Shown: piece after piece, positions 43,756 through 51,870 of the stretch
How positions within the stretch are numbered: position 1 is the stretch's first letter
Layout of the letters: the number at the start of each line of letters is the position of its first letter
Origin: Chloroflexota bacterium
GTDB taxonomy: Bacteria > Chloroflexota > Dehalococcoidia > Lucifugimonadales > Lucifugimonadaceae
DNA length: 64,000 nt
Reading direction: 5' to 3'
Assembly: GCA_029262735.1 (NCBI GenBank)
Contig: JAJCYY010000019.1
Location: 78,624 to 142,623, forward strand
Notes under the pieces: generated by a model
The model's database searches: none
The model's input: only the letters and a program-made list of their open reading frames with translations
What the model was told of the DNA's origin: nothing
Translations under genes and position numbers: made by a program

Positions 43756-45042
43756 TTACAGCTTCAGCACCTTCGGGTAGATCACCAGTACCAGTGCGAT
43801 GACGGCCAGGCATCCCGCGCTCAGTGCGAGGTAGCCTGCCGAGACGCCGTACTGGTCCGCGATGAACCCAGCGGCCAGCGCCGCCACCGGCATCAGGCCA
43901 CTGTCCAGCAACGTCGCTGCTATCACGCGGCCTCGCATATGGTCAGGCGTCGTCTCCATCAGGATGGTGGTATTCATGGCACGGAAGGTTGTCTGTGACA
44001 CGCCAACCAGCATCATCAGCGGGAAGGCCAGGTAGAGGATGTTGACCTCCACCGCTCCCGCAAATCCCATGAGCGTTAACGCGTACAAGAGCGATGCGCC
44101 GATCATCACTTTGCCCTTGTTAGGGAAGGTTCTTCGAGATGCGATGAGCAGGCCGCCGGTCAGGCCGCCAATTGCGCCGATTGAAATGATGTAGCCGATT
44201 GCGCTGGGGTCGCGGCCGAACTCGCTAACGAGTTGTGGCAGTAGCGTCTGGTGGGCGAAGCCGATCGACAGCGGCGCGAGTCCAAGCACCACCAGTGCGA
44301 GGACCATCCGGTTTGCCGCCATGTAGCGGAACCCTTCCATCAGCTGTGCCACCGGGCTGGCGGTCGAGCGCGGGCCTTCTTGCTCAGGCATCTGGATTCT
44401 CGTCGTGAACCACAGGACCAATGCGTATGCGGCGGCAGACCATAGGTACGCTGCGCCGGTGTTCGTGAGTGCGATGACGAAGGCGATGATCGCCGGACCG
44501 ATTAGACGAGTCGAGTTGATGGCGATGGAGTTGAGCATGAGCGCATTGGTGAGTTCGCCCTTCTTGACCATGCCTGGAACGATTGAGGTGCGGACCGGCT
44601 GGTTGAGCGCCATGCCTCCGCCAAGACCGACCGCCAGAACGTAGACGTGCCACAGCTGAATGGCGTCCATCAGGATCAGCGCCGCCATGATTGCGTGCAT
44701 CGCGAGGCTCCAGGACTGGATGACCATCAGGAGCCTTTTACGGTCAAAGCGGTCTGCGGCGACTCCGCCAAAGATGCCGAACACGAGCATCGGTACGGCT
44801 CGTGCGCCGAGAACGCCGCCGACGGCTGCGGAGGACTGGGTCAACTCCCAGACTAGGACGCCCCGCGCCACCATGTCGGCGTGCATTGCCGTGGCTGAGG
44901 TTAGCTGTCCGAACCAGAGGTAGCGGAAGTTACGATTAGAGAGGGAACGGAACGCGGCTGGTAGGCCGAATCTTGCCCTCGAAGGTGCAGATTGCTCGGT
45001 TTTCTGATCTGAAACGGTTGTTGCCACAGCGGGAGCATACAC
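43756..45042 (-). CDS. MFS transporter
   Basis: 428 residues with about 12 membrane segments. FRYLWFGQLTSATAMHADMVARGVLVWELT and GGVAADRFDRKRLL (motif A loop) are like the MFS_3 exporter group. LNQPVRTSIVPGMVKKGELTNALMLNSIAINSTRLIGPAI corresponds to helices 4-5. GTG start at 45042. It resembles the MFS protein at 27347-28588. The adjacent dehydratase might suggest sugar-acid transport, but the family is mostly of exporters, so the role is open. Confidence 0.85.
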   Translation of the reverse strand: MYAPAVATTVSDQKTEQSAPSRARFGLPAAFRSLSNRNFRYLWFGQLTSATAMHADMVARGVLVWELTQSSAAVGGVLGARAVPMLVFGIFGGVAADRFDRKRLLMVIQSWSLAMHAIMAALILMDAIQLWHVYVLAVGLGGGMALNQPVRTSIVPGMVKKGELTNALMLNSIAINSTRLIGPAIIAFVIALTNTGAAYLWSAAAYALVLWFTTRIQMPEQEGPRSTASPVAQLMEGFRYMAANRMVLALVVLGLAPLSIGFAHQTLLPQLVSEFGRDPSAIGYIISIGAIGGLTGGLLIASRRTFPNKGKVMIGASLLYALTLMGFAGAVEVNILYLAFPLMMLVGVSQTTFRAMNTTILMETTPDHMRGRVIAATLLDSGLMPVAALAAGFIADQYGVSAGYLALSAGCLAVIALVLVIYPKVLKL

Positions 45043-45156
45043 CCGCTCGAAGACTGGTCTGGACTGCGGGGGAACGGCATGAACTGACAGGACGATTGGA
45101 GGCTGGCCAATGCTAACGCGAGTTTGCTTCGATGATCTTGATTGGTCGCCGGGCTT

Positions 45157-46098
45157 CTAAACTCGTGCCACAACCTCATCGGCGAACAGCTTTATCGACT
45201 CGGCCTCTTCCTGGAATGGGAAAACGACCATGAACTGGGTAACACCCAGTTCCACGTATGGCTTCAGATGGTCACGTAGATCATTTATCGTGCCGACGAA
45301 TGCTCGCGACCGTTTCGCACGCCACTCGTCCGGTGCCATCCCATCCCGTTGTGCCACACGTTCCAATCGGACCCGGACTGCGGCCTCATCAGCTCCTGTG
45401 AGCACGGTCAGTATGTGGGTCCTCCGGATAGCTTCAAAATCGCTGCCTTCCTCCGCACAAAACTTCTCAAGTTGCACCAGCGTCTCGGCGTAGGTCTCAG
45501 GGTCGGGCTGAGGAGCAAAGTTAACAACGTTGGCATGCTTTGCCATGATTCTGAGCATGCGGTTCTTCGATCCGCCTATCAGTACGGGTGGATGAGGACT
45601 CTGCACCGGCTTCGGTGCTGCGACCGCTCCGACTACGGAGTGATGTTCACCAGCGAATGTTGACAGGGGCCGAGTCCAGAGCGACTTGATGATCTCCAGC
45701 GACTCCTCAAATTGTGTAATCCGCTCCCCGGTTGTCGGAAAATTGTAGCCGTACGCCTCGTACTCGATGTCTTTCCAGCCTGCGCCGATTCCAAACTCCA
45801 ACCGACCTTCGGAAATGTGGTCTAGAGTCGCGGCCATCTTTGCAAGCAGTGCAGGGTTTCGGTACGAAGCGCACGTAGCCAGTGTGCCGATGCGAATGTC
45901 CTTGACTTCGACGGCTACGGCTGTCAGCAGTGTCCATGCTTCCATGCAGTGGACATCCGGGTGACCGCCGTTAAGCATGAAATGGTCTGACGTCCATATT
46001 GACCCGAAACCGTTTGGTCTCAGATCTTCTGCCAGCTTTAGTACGTCCTCGTATTCGAAACCGAATGCTGGCTCAATTTGAAGCCCGAAAGCGGTCAT
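45157..46098 (-). CDS. LLM-class F420/flavin-dependent oxidoreductase, copy 1
   Basis: 313 residues, TIM-barrel luciferase-like. GLQIEPAFGFEYEDVLKLAEDL at the N-terminus, SIWTSDHFML, LATCASYRNPALLAKMAATLDHISEGRLEFGIGAGW and PPVLIGGSKNRMLRIMAKHA are the group signatures of F420-type enzymes. Function: hydride transfer or monooxygenation of an unknown organic substrate. ATG at 46098 lies inside the end of the upstream HEAT-repeat gene (26-base overlap), with GAGGT six bases ahead, so translation is coupled. A paralogue is at 59784-60722. Confidence 0.88.
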   Translation of the reverse strand: MTAFGLQIEPAFGFEYEDVLKLAEDLRPNGFGSIWTSDHFMLNGGHPDVHCMEAWTLLTAVAVEVKDIRIGTLATCASYRNPALLAKMAATLDHISEGRLEFGIGAGWKDIEYEAYGYNFPTTGERITQFEESLEIIKSLWTRPLSTFAGEHHSVVGAVAAPKPVQSPHPPVLIGGSKNRMLRIMAKHANVVNFAPQPDPETYAETLVQLEKFCAEEGSDFEAIRRTHILTVLTGADEAAVRVRLERVAQRDGMAPDEWRAKRSRAFVGTINDLRDHLKPYVELGVTQFMVVFPFQEEAESIKLFADEVVARV

Positions 46099-46954
46099 TG
46101 TTCACCTCGTAGTTGCGCCTGATCTCGCGATACAGACGCGGCCTCTGCACGCTCTCCCATCCCTTTGCTTCCAGCTGTCTGACCGTTTCGAGGTTGAGGC
46201 CGGTCTCTGTGGAGACCTCTTCGGGGGTTGAAGGCACCGTTCGTAAGCCGTTTTCAATGCCCAGCCGCATCGCCATGACCCGGGACATTTCGTCCGGGAT
46301 GGAGCTAACGGCTACCTTTGAGAACTTGAGGGCTGAGGCACCGGGAATCGTTCGTGAGTGACCGTCTGTCGCCCTGAAGAGGCGGTCCATCGTCTTGGTT
46401 CGGCCCATGACGAGGAGTCTGAACGCATGCCGCGGCTCTTCAAAAGGTCTGTCCAGTGTGGACAGGAGGTCTACCGCAACGCTTTCCAAACACAGCCAGC
46501 CCGAACGGTCTTTACTCTGCCTGAGGCCATGTACCGCCAACTCCCACTCGTCCGGCCTATCTCCCTCTAGAAGTCCCCGTAGTAACGCTATTGCATTGCG
46601 GTCGCCAAGCGCCCCCAACCCGGCTGCCGCCGTGCGACGATGGGACGCATCTGGGTCAGTCAATCCTGTTTGAAGTTCAATGAGCGACCCGGAATTAGCC
46701 CCTCCTAACTCCTCAGCGACTCGGCGCAGGTGCTCGGCTTCACCCTCCCCGGCTGTCTTACCCAGTGGCGCATCGAACTGTTGCTCACTACGCGGCACAT
46801 TGGGCTTTGCGTTTTGCTGCCGCTCGGGCAGCATGCCGGAGCCAGGTTCTTTTCCCGAATCGTCCCTCACTTTTGTTTCGAAGCCAGGTTCATGTCGAAA
46901 ATTCAGACAATCCGGGGGCCAGAGTAATGTTCTCCCCTGTTTACCTGCCCTCAT
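46073..46954 (-). CDS. HEAT-repeat protein with a C-terminal sigma-70 region 4-like domain
   Basis: 293 residues. Residues 1-75 are polar and probably disordered. Residues about 83-165 look like HEAT repeats (SLIELQTGLTDPDASHRRTAAAGLGALGDRNAIALLRGLLEG). Residues about 220-280 follow the pattern of sigma-70 region 4: a basic helix with MAMRLGIENG, then TPEEVSTETGLNLETVRQLEAKG and a PRLYREIR tail, compare the usual EEVGxxxxVTRERIRQIEAKAL with HPSRxxxLR. Regions 1-3 of a sigma factor are absent. The unusual pairing suggests a regulator that contacts DNA or RNA polymerase while the HEAT part binds a partner; that is inference. The start at ATG 46954 is uncertain. Overlaps the LLM gene by 26 bases. 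Confidence 0.65.
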   Translation of the reverse strand: MRAGKQGRTLLWPPDCLNFRHEPGFETKVRDDSGKEPGSGMLPERQQNAKPNVPRSEQQFDAPLGKTAGEGEAEHLRRVAEELGGANSGSLIELQTGLTDPDASHRRTAAAGLGALGDRNAIALLRGLLEGDRPDEWELAVHGLRQSKDRSGWLCLESVAVDLLSTLDRPFEEPRHAFRLLVMGRTKTMDRLFRATDGHSRTIPGASALKFSKVAVSSIPDEMSRVMAMRLGIENGLRTVPSTPEEVSTETGLNLETVRQLEAKGWESVQRPRLYREIRRNYEVNNDRFRASN

Positions 46955-46974
46955 TCGATATTAATTAACAATGA

Positions 46975-47325
46975 AAATCAGGTGATCTAACGGAACTGAT
47001 CGAGAGTGTCGGGACATTCCTCGATGGACATCGCGGGTCGGGAATCCGGCTGGCGGTCATCACAGCAATGGGAGCCAGAACGGCGGAGTTCTCGCTCATA
47101 AAGATGCTGATCGGGCGTATGTTCGAGGAAATCTACACAGCCACTTTCCAAGACACACGTAAGACGCAGTGGATCGACAGTCAGTTCGATGGCTGGTCGC
47201 TGATGGGCACCGAAGCGGCGTATATTGGCGATGCAGTGATTGACATGGCGCTATCCGCCGAGCAGGAGTTGGGCCGTCCGGCGCTGCATGGGGCGGGATT
47301 GCCACTCCATGCGAGCCGCGTCTAG
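46975..47325 (+). pseudogene. Fragment resembling a HAD-family phosphatase
   Basis: An open stretch without an ATG, GTG or TTG at its left end reads GDLTELIESVGTFLDGH, GIRLAVITAMG (like HAD motif II), then AAYIGDAVIDMALSAEQELGRPAL (like HAD motif IV). Motif I with the Asp nucleophile and the motif III Lys are missing. It looks like the remnant of a HAD gene that has lost its 5' part. An ATG at 47068 could still give an 85-residue protein, but that would lack the active site. Confidence 0.4.
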
Positions 47326-47396
47326 CGGGCTGGTGTGCCTCGCAATTCCGCGTCCTTTACTACATGACAGGTTAAAAACTCTAGTCGGAGAAATAC

Positions 47397-48383
47397 ATGA
47401 CGAAGTTCACAGCGGCGTTTTTGGGATATCGGGATGAGTCGGAGATCGAGCGCGTCCGCGCGGCTATACCTGAGGAGGTGGAGCTGGTCGGTGTGCCGGG
47501 AGAGCCGCTCGACACGATGCAGGAGCGGGGTTCTGAACCGGCCCAGAACGCAGAATTCATCATTCCGTGGCGCTTCCAGATCACACCGGAGGTAGCGAAG
47601 TCACCTCGATTAAAGGTTGTGCAGGCGCTGAGCGCGGGAACCGACTACCTGCCCAAGAAGGAACTGCATGAGAACGGCGTGCTTGTGACCGGAAACCAGG
47701 GCGCCAACTCGGTTGCGGTCGCTGAGATGACGATCGTGCTGATGGTGGGTGCGAACCGGCACCTCCAGGAGCAGGTACGGAACCTGCATTCCGGCAAGTA
47801 CGGCGGCGACTTTTTCGACTCATGGGAGCGGTACAACGAGCTGACGGACAAACGGGTCGGCATCATAGGGCTTGGCAAGATCGGCTCGAAGGTGGCAAGG
47901 CGGCTCCAGGGCTGGGACTGCGAGATCGTCTACCACGACAAACTGGAGATCGACCCCGAGGTTGAGAAGTTTGCGAATGCGAAACGCGTCTCGCTCGACG
48001 AGCTTCTGACTACATCGGATGTTGTCAACGTGCACGTTCCTCTTACCGAAAACAGCCGCGGCATGATCGGTGATGATGAGTTCGCGAGGATGAAGCCGAC
48101 TGCGATCTATGTGAGTTCCTGCCGAGGCCCGGTGACGGATGAGGCGGCGTTGATCAGGGCTCTTGAGAACGGCGCGATCGCTGGTGCAGGGCTCGACGTA
48201 ACGGAGCTGGAGCCGATCGATGACGACAATCCGCTGCTTCAGATGCCGAACGTGTTCATGACGCCCCATCTGGCCGGGCTGAGCATCGAGGCTCGTTACA
48301 AGGCGCTGGATAACGCTGCCCGCAACATCACCCTGGTCTCGGAGGGTAAGCAACCGGCCGGCCTGATCGACCCGTTCGAGTAG
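47397..48383 (+). CDS. D-2-hydroxyacid dehydrogenase (NAD-dependent)
   Basis: 328 residues. Substrate domain split around a Rossmann domain with GLGKIGSKVARRL. Active-site residues: Arg in SSCRGPVTDE, Glu in VTELEPIDDDNP and His in MTPHLAG, giving the usual Arg-Glu-His set. Reduces or oxidises a 2-keto/2-hydroxy acid such as glyoxylate, hydroxypyruvate or phosphoglycerate-type compounds. GGAG lies nine bases ahead of ATG 47397. Single gene between a HAD remnant and the signalling block. Confidence 0.88.
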   Translation: MTKFTAAFLGYRDESEIERVRAAIPEEVELVGVPGEPLDTMQERGSEPAQNAEFIIPWRFQITPEVAKSPRLKVVQALSAGTDYLPKKELHENGVLVTGNQGANSVAVAEMTIVLMVGANRHLQEQVRNLHSGKYGGDFFDSWERYNELTDKRVGIIGLGKIGSKVARRLQGWDCEIVYHDKLEIDPEVEKFANAKRVSLDELLTTSDVVNVHVPLTENSRGMIGDDEFARMKPTAIYVSSCRGPVTDEAALIRALENGAIAGAGLDVTELEPIDDDNPLLQMPNVFMTPHLAGLSIEARYKALDNAARNITLVSEGKQPAGLIDPFE

Positions 48384-48737
48384 TTTTTCAGGGTGGAAGC
48401 GGGCGGTGGTACGCGCGGATTGCGGTGGTCGCCTTCCCGACCGTTCCTTTTGTCGTTTCGACCGGGTGAATAGCTCACTGCCCGCTACCGCGCTGCGTCT
48501 TTTCAACGCCCCGATTCGCCGGTAGTTCTTGAACTCAGACAGGTGGACGGAAGGTGTGCGGCCGGTGTGCCCGTAGTGTTCCCAGCGTATCTGCCCACAT
48601 CAGCGCGTGTGAGCCTGCCTGTAGGTGTCTATTGAGGGTCACCCCGTGCGCGTGCTGCTTCTCGAACTTAGTGTTGTTAGCTGAGGGGACAGTTTTGGAC
48701 CGTGTCGTTACAGTCTGGCCAACCCTGAGGGCAGAAC
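48384..48737. other. Intergenic region ahead of the signalling block
   Basis: 354 bases with no supported gene. No hairpin or promoter of good quality was recognised by eye, although transcription of the receiver gene must start here. Confidence 0.3.
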
Positions 48738-49187
48738 ATGACCGAGGAATACTCCAAGATAATTCAGTTCACGACCGGTGAGCCGGAGCCTCCGCGCCAT
48801 TCCGTGCTGCTGGTAGATGACCAGGAGACGTTCCGGGACATTGCTCGCGACCAGCTGGCTACCGATTCGGCATTTCTGATAATCGGCGAGGCCGAGGACG
48901 GCACCGGGGCGATCCAGCTGACCGAGAAGCTGCACCCCAGCGTGATCGTGATGGACATCCAGATGCCGGATATGAGCGGCATCGAGGCGGCTCGCCAGAT
49001 CCTTAGCGAGGACCCTTCGGTGCGTATCATCCTGACCAGCATGGGAGACGATGCCGAGTATGGTCCCCTGGCTCGTGAGATTGGCGCCTGTGGATTTATT
49101 CCGAAGCGCGACCTTTCTGCTACTTCTGTGCACCGGATGATCGACGACTTCCTGCCTCCTGCGGACTCAGCGCGCATGGCGGCCTAG
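48738..49187 (+). CDS. Stand-alone response-regulator receiver, copy 1
   Basis: 149 residues: a 20-residue polar lead, then one receiver domain and a short tail. Acid pocket Asp27-Asp28 in LLVDDQ, phospho-acceptor Asp73 in VMDIQMP, Thr100 in ILTSM and Lys123 in FIPKRD are all present, so it should be phosphorylated. The sequence is of the NarL/DesR type, yet there is no HTH output domain. It lies 258 bases ahead of the histidine kinase and is a paralogue of the receiver on the far side of it. A carrier or CheY-like role is likely. Confidence 0.87.
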   Translation: MTEEYSKIIQFTTGEPEPPRHSVLLVDDQETFRDIARDQLATDSAFLIIGEAEDGTGAIQLTEKLHPSVIVMDIQMPDMSGIEAARQILSEDPSVRIILTSMGDDAEYGPLAREIGACGFIPKRDLSATSVHRMIDDFLPPADSARMAA

Positions 49188-49445
49188 GAAGCGGCGTACG
49201 GCGTATTCTTTCAAATCTTTCTGATCAGTGGCAGCTAAAGATGCTGCACCCCGGAACGCGTGACTGGATCCTCCTTGCTGGTGGGTCGTACGCGTAAAAA
49301 CCCGTAGGGGCTAGTACGGGCCATATCGCCGAAACGTTACACCTATCTTTCTATACTCCGACCTGCAGGGCACCCGCCCTATCACCGGCGCGCCGTTCGG
49401 CCCAGGCTTTGCCGAGCAGCAGTAAGCAGGAGCGAGTAGGACGAT

Positions 49446-50972
49446 ATGAACTTGAGCACAGCGACGATGCCGAAGCTGTTCAGCAAGGGTCTGGGAAAGT
49501 ACTCCCATTCGACACAGCCGGTCGGTGTTGGCCTCGTCGCCATATTTGTAATCGCTGCGGCGATTCTGTTCCTGGGCGATACACAGGTGGAGCGCAACGT
49601 CCTGCGGAGCGCCGGTGCGGAGCACGAGCGAGACCTGCTGCGGTTCAGTGAGGTTCTGCACTACTCGGGCCTGAGTATTACCGGGCCAAATGCGAGGAAC
49701 GATCTGCCGGAACTGGCCCTGACTTCGGTCTTCGACAGGAACGTAGACAGGGCTCTGTTCGGGCTACGGGCCGAGCGGATGGACATCTACACGCTGGAAG
49801 GCTTCCCGATCTACTCTACGGACGGCGTGCTGCGTGCTCCTGAGCTATCAGGAGGCGCGCTGGAGGCGTTTGAAGCCGCTCGTTTAGGCCAGTTCACATC
49901 GTTCTTGCGGGGTAACAGCTCTTCTCTGAGAGATTTCGGCCGCGAAACTGAGCTTCTACAGTCATTTTTCCTGGTGATGGACGTACCGCCGGACTCGGTC
50001 AACACCGGTCGGTCGCTCATGGTGGCGTCGCTTACAACCGACGTCTCGGATGAGTTGAACAGCGCCTACGCCACGATGTGGGTGATCGTGGGGATCTTCT
50101 TCTTCGGATCGCTCGTCATCCTTCTCGTCGTGCACTGGGCATCTGTGCGATCGCGCGCTCGTCTGCAGGAGGCGAACGACGCCCTGGCCGAGCAGTACGT
50201 TGCGGTTCGGGATTCGAGAGAGCGCATGATTGCCGCTGCCGACTCTACGAAAAAGGCGATTGCCGAGGAGCTGCATGGCTCCGTCCAGACCCGCCTGTTT
50301 TCACTCTGGACGCGTCTTTCACGGGTACAGTCGCAATCCGGCGGTGGTCCGCAGATAGCGGTCGAAAGGGACGATCTGCGCCAGATTATCGATGAGCTCG
50401 ACGACGTGCGCGAAAACGAGATCCGCGGCCTCTCCCACCGGCTTCACCCCGCCATTGTGCGTATTGGCGCCGCCCCGGCTCTGAAATCGCTCTGTACAAG
50501 GCTCTCAGGCGACCTCAATATCCAGCTGAGTGTTGACAGCAGCGCTGCGATTCTCGAACCGGCGGGGAGCTCCACAATTCCGGAGCCGGTTCGCCTCGCT
50601 GTGTTCAGGATTGCCGAGCTAGCCATTGGCAACACGGTCAAACATGCGTCTGCGACCCGCTGCGAGGTATTCTGGAAATACTCGGCCACTGAACAGGCGT
50701 TGCGGCTGATCGTCGAGGACGACGGTATCGGCTTCGACCCGGATGGCCTGACCACTTCGGAGTTCGGCGGCCTCGGCATCATGAATATCCAGGACTACAC
50801 CGACTCGATCAACGGAACGGCCGTACTCAAGTCTGAGCCCGGTTGGGGCACGACGCTCACGGTGACGGTCCCGTTTGTGCCGCAGGAGCTCCCTCAAGCC
50901 GGCAAGCGCCAGGGCCCAGGGCTTGAAGTGCGCTCGAACGTGACTCCCTTCGACCAAGATAAGGCGGCCTGA
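49446..50972 (+). CDS. Membrane sensor histidine kinase (NarX-like, HisKA_3 type)
   Basis: 508 residues. Membrane segments at about 27-44 and 211-230 enclose an outside domain of about 165 residues with no named family. A coiled coil (236-270) leads to the dimerisation helix with His277 in AIAEELHGSVQTRL. In NarX-type kinases the His is followed by Asp; here it is Gly, as in a subset of such proteins. The ATPase domain has Asn396 (GNTVKHA), the DDGIGF G1 box (425-430) and GGLGIMNI (G2), so it is complete. ATG 49446 has AGGA five bases ahead. Flanked by two single-domain receivers, which are the natural phosphoryl acceptors. Confidence 0.88.
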   Translation: MNLSTATMPKLFSKGLGKYSHSTQPVGVGLVAIFVIAAAILFLGDTQVERNVLRSAGAEHERDLLRFSEVLHYSGLSITGPNARNDLPELALTSVFDRNVDRALFGLRAERMDIYTLEGFPIYSTDGVLRAPELSGGALEAFEAARLGQFTSFLRGNSSSLRDFGRETELLQSFFLVMDVPPDSVNTGRSLMVASLTTDVSDELNSAYATMWVIVGIFFFGSLVILLVVHWASVRSRARLQEANDALAEQYVAVRDSRERMIAAADSTKKAIAEELHGSVQTRLFSLWTRLSRVQSQSGGGPQIAVERDDLRQIIDELDDVRENEIRGLSHRLHPAIVRIGAAPALKSLCTRLSGDLNIQLSVDSSAAILEPAGSSTIPEPVRLAVFRIAELAIGNTVKHASATRCEVFWKYSATEQALRLIVEDDGIGFDPDGLTTSEFGGLGIMNIQDYTDSINGTAVLKSEPGWGTTLTVTVPFVPQELPQAGKRQGPGLEVRSNVTPFDQDKAA

Positions 50973-51201
50973 TCCGGACCGATTCGTTCGCCATCTGAAC
51001 TGGTGGCGGAATTGGTATGGCAGTCTGCATCCATGCTCACTGAGCCAATCGAAGCTCGCTCTTGAGCTTTCGCCAACGGCAGAACGACCTGTGGCGAGTT
51101 TTACTTGATCTTGTCGGTCACCTGGCTATGCGTTGTGCATCCAGGTCTGCCTTCGAGGCCCTTGGGACCCAAGGACAGGGCTTCTTAATCACGGAGAGAT
51201 C

Positions 51202-51585
51202 ATGTTCCGCGTCATTGTTGTTGACGATCAGCCAATATTTCGCGACATCATTCGCGGCGTGCTGCAGCGCACAGGCCGATTCCAGTTCGTTGGAGAGGCT
51301 GAAGACGGTGCCGATGCTGTCGAGCTGTACCGGAGCGTCAAGCCCGATGTTGTGATCATGGACGTGCAGATGCCGAACATGACGGGCTTCGAGGCGACGG
51401 TCCAGATTGTGGCAGAGGATCCCGATGCGGTGGTGATCCTGACCAGTATGCAGGCGGACGCTGGATATGCCGGTGCGGCTGCGGCGGCGGGTGCGACGGG
51501 CTTCGTGCCCAAGCGAAACCTGGACGCAGACTCTATTCTGAACCTGCTGACGGACAGCTCCAGCCAGGGCTACCTGGCGGCGTAA
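51202..51585 (+). CDS. Stand-alone response-regulator receiver, copy 2
   Basis: 127 residues, a receiver and nothing else. Asp8-Asp9 in VVDDQPIFRD, phospho-acceptor Asp54 in IMDVQMPNMTG, Thr81 in ILTSM, Lys104 in FVPKRN. ATG 51202 is chosen by GGAGAG just upstream; longer open sequence to 51133 is not domain-like. Shares ILTSM, GF-x-PKR-x-L and the ending AA with the receiver at 48738, so the two are duplicates flanking the kinase. Closed by a strong terminator. Confidence 0.88.
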   Translation: MFRVIVVDDQPIFRDIIRGVLQRTGRFQFVGEAEDGADAVELYRSVKPDVVIMDVQMPNMTGFEATVQIVAEDPDAVVILTSMQADAGYAGAAAAAGATGFVPKRNLDADSILNLLTDSSSQGYLAA

Positions 51586-51615
51586 ATAGACGCCCGAATT
51601 CGTATTTTTTCACAC

Positions 51616-51650
51616 TCAGCCACGGCACCATCGCCGTGGCTGACGTTTTT
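51616..51650 (+). terminator. Rho-independent terminator after receiver 2
   Basis: Stem TCAGCCACGGC / GCCGTGGCTGA (11 base pairs), 6-base loop, then CGTTTTT. It closes the receiver-kinase-receiver block before the GAF gene. Confidence 0.88.
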
Positions 51651-51870
51651 CGATGCGGGAAAACAGGAAGCGCGCACGTGCGGTTGCGTGCGATTCAGCC
51701 GGTCTCCCGGTAAAGCGGAAGATTTTCGAGACTTTGAGCATCACAGCCGGATAGTTGAATATGCGAGTGGATCTGGCTGAAACGGTCGCCGTTGTCACTG
51801 GAGCACGTACCGGGAGAGATGCATCTAGAGCGATCAAGATGGGCTCGAAGTTGCAGATTCTGCTCAATGG

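Noticed and set aside
51001..51030. Sequence like the D-arm of a tRNA-Leu (GGTGGCGGAATTGGTATGG)
   Set aside because: No acceptor-stem pairing, anticodon arm or GTTCGAATC-type T-arm follows, so it is not a tRNA gene.
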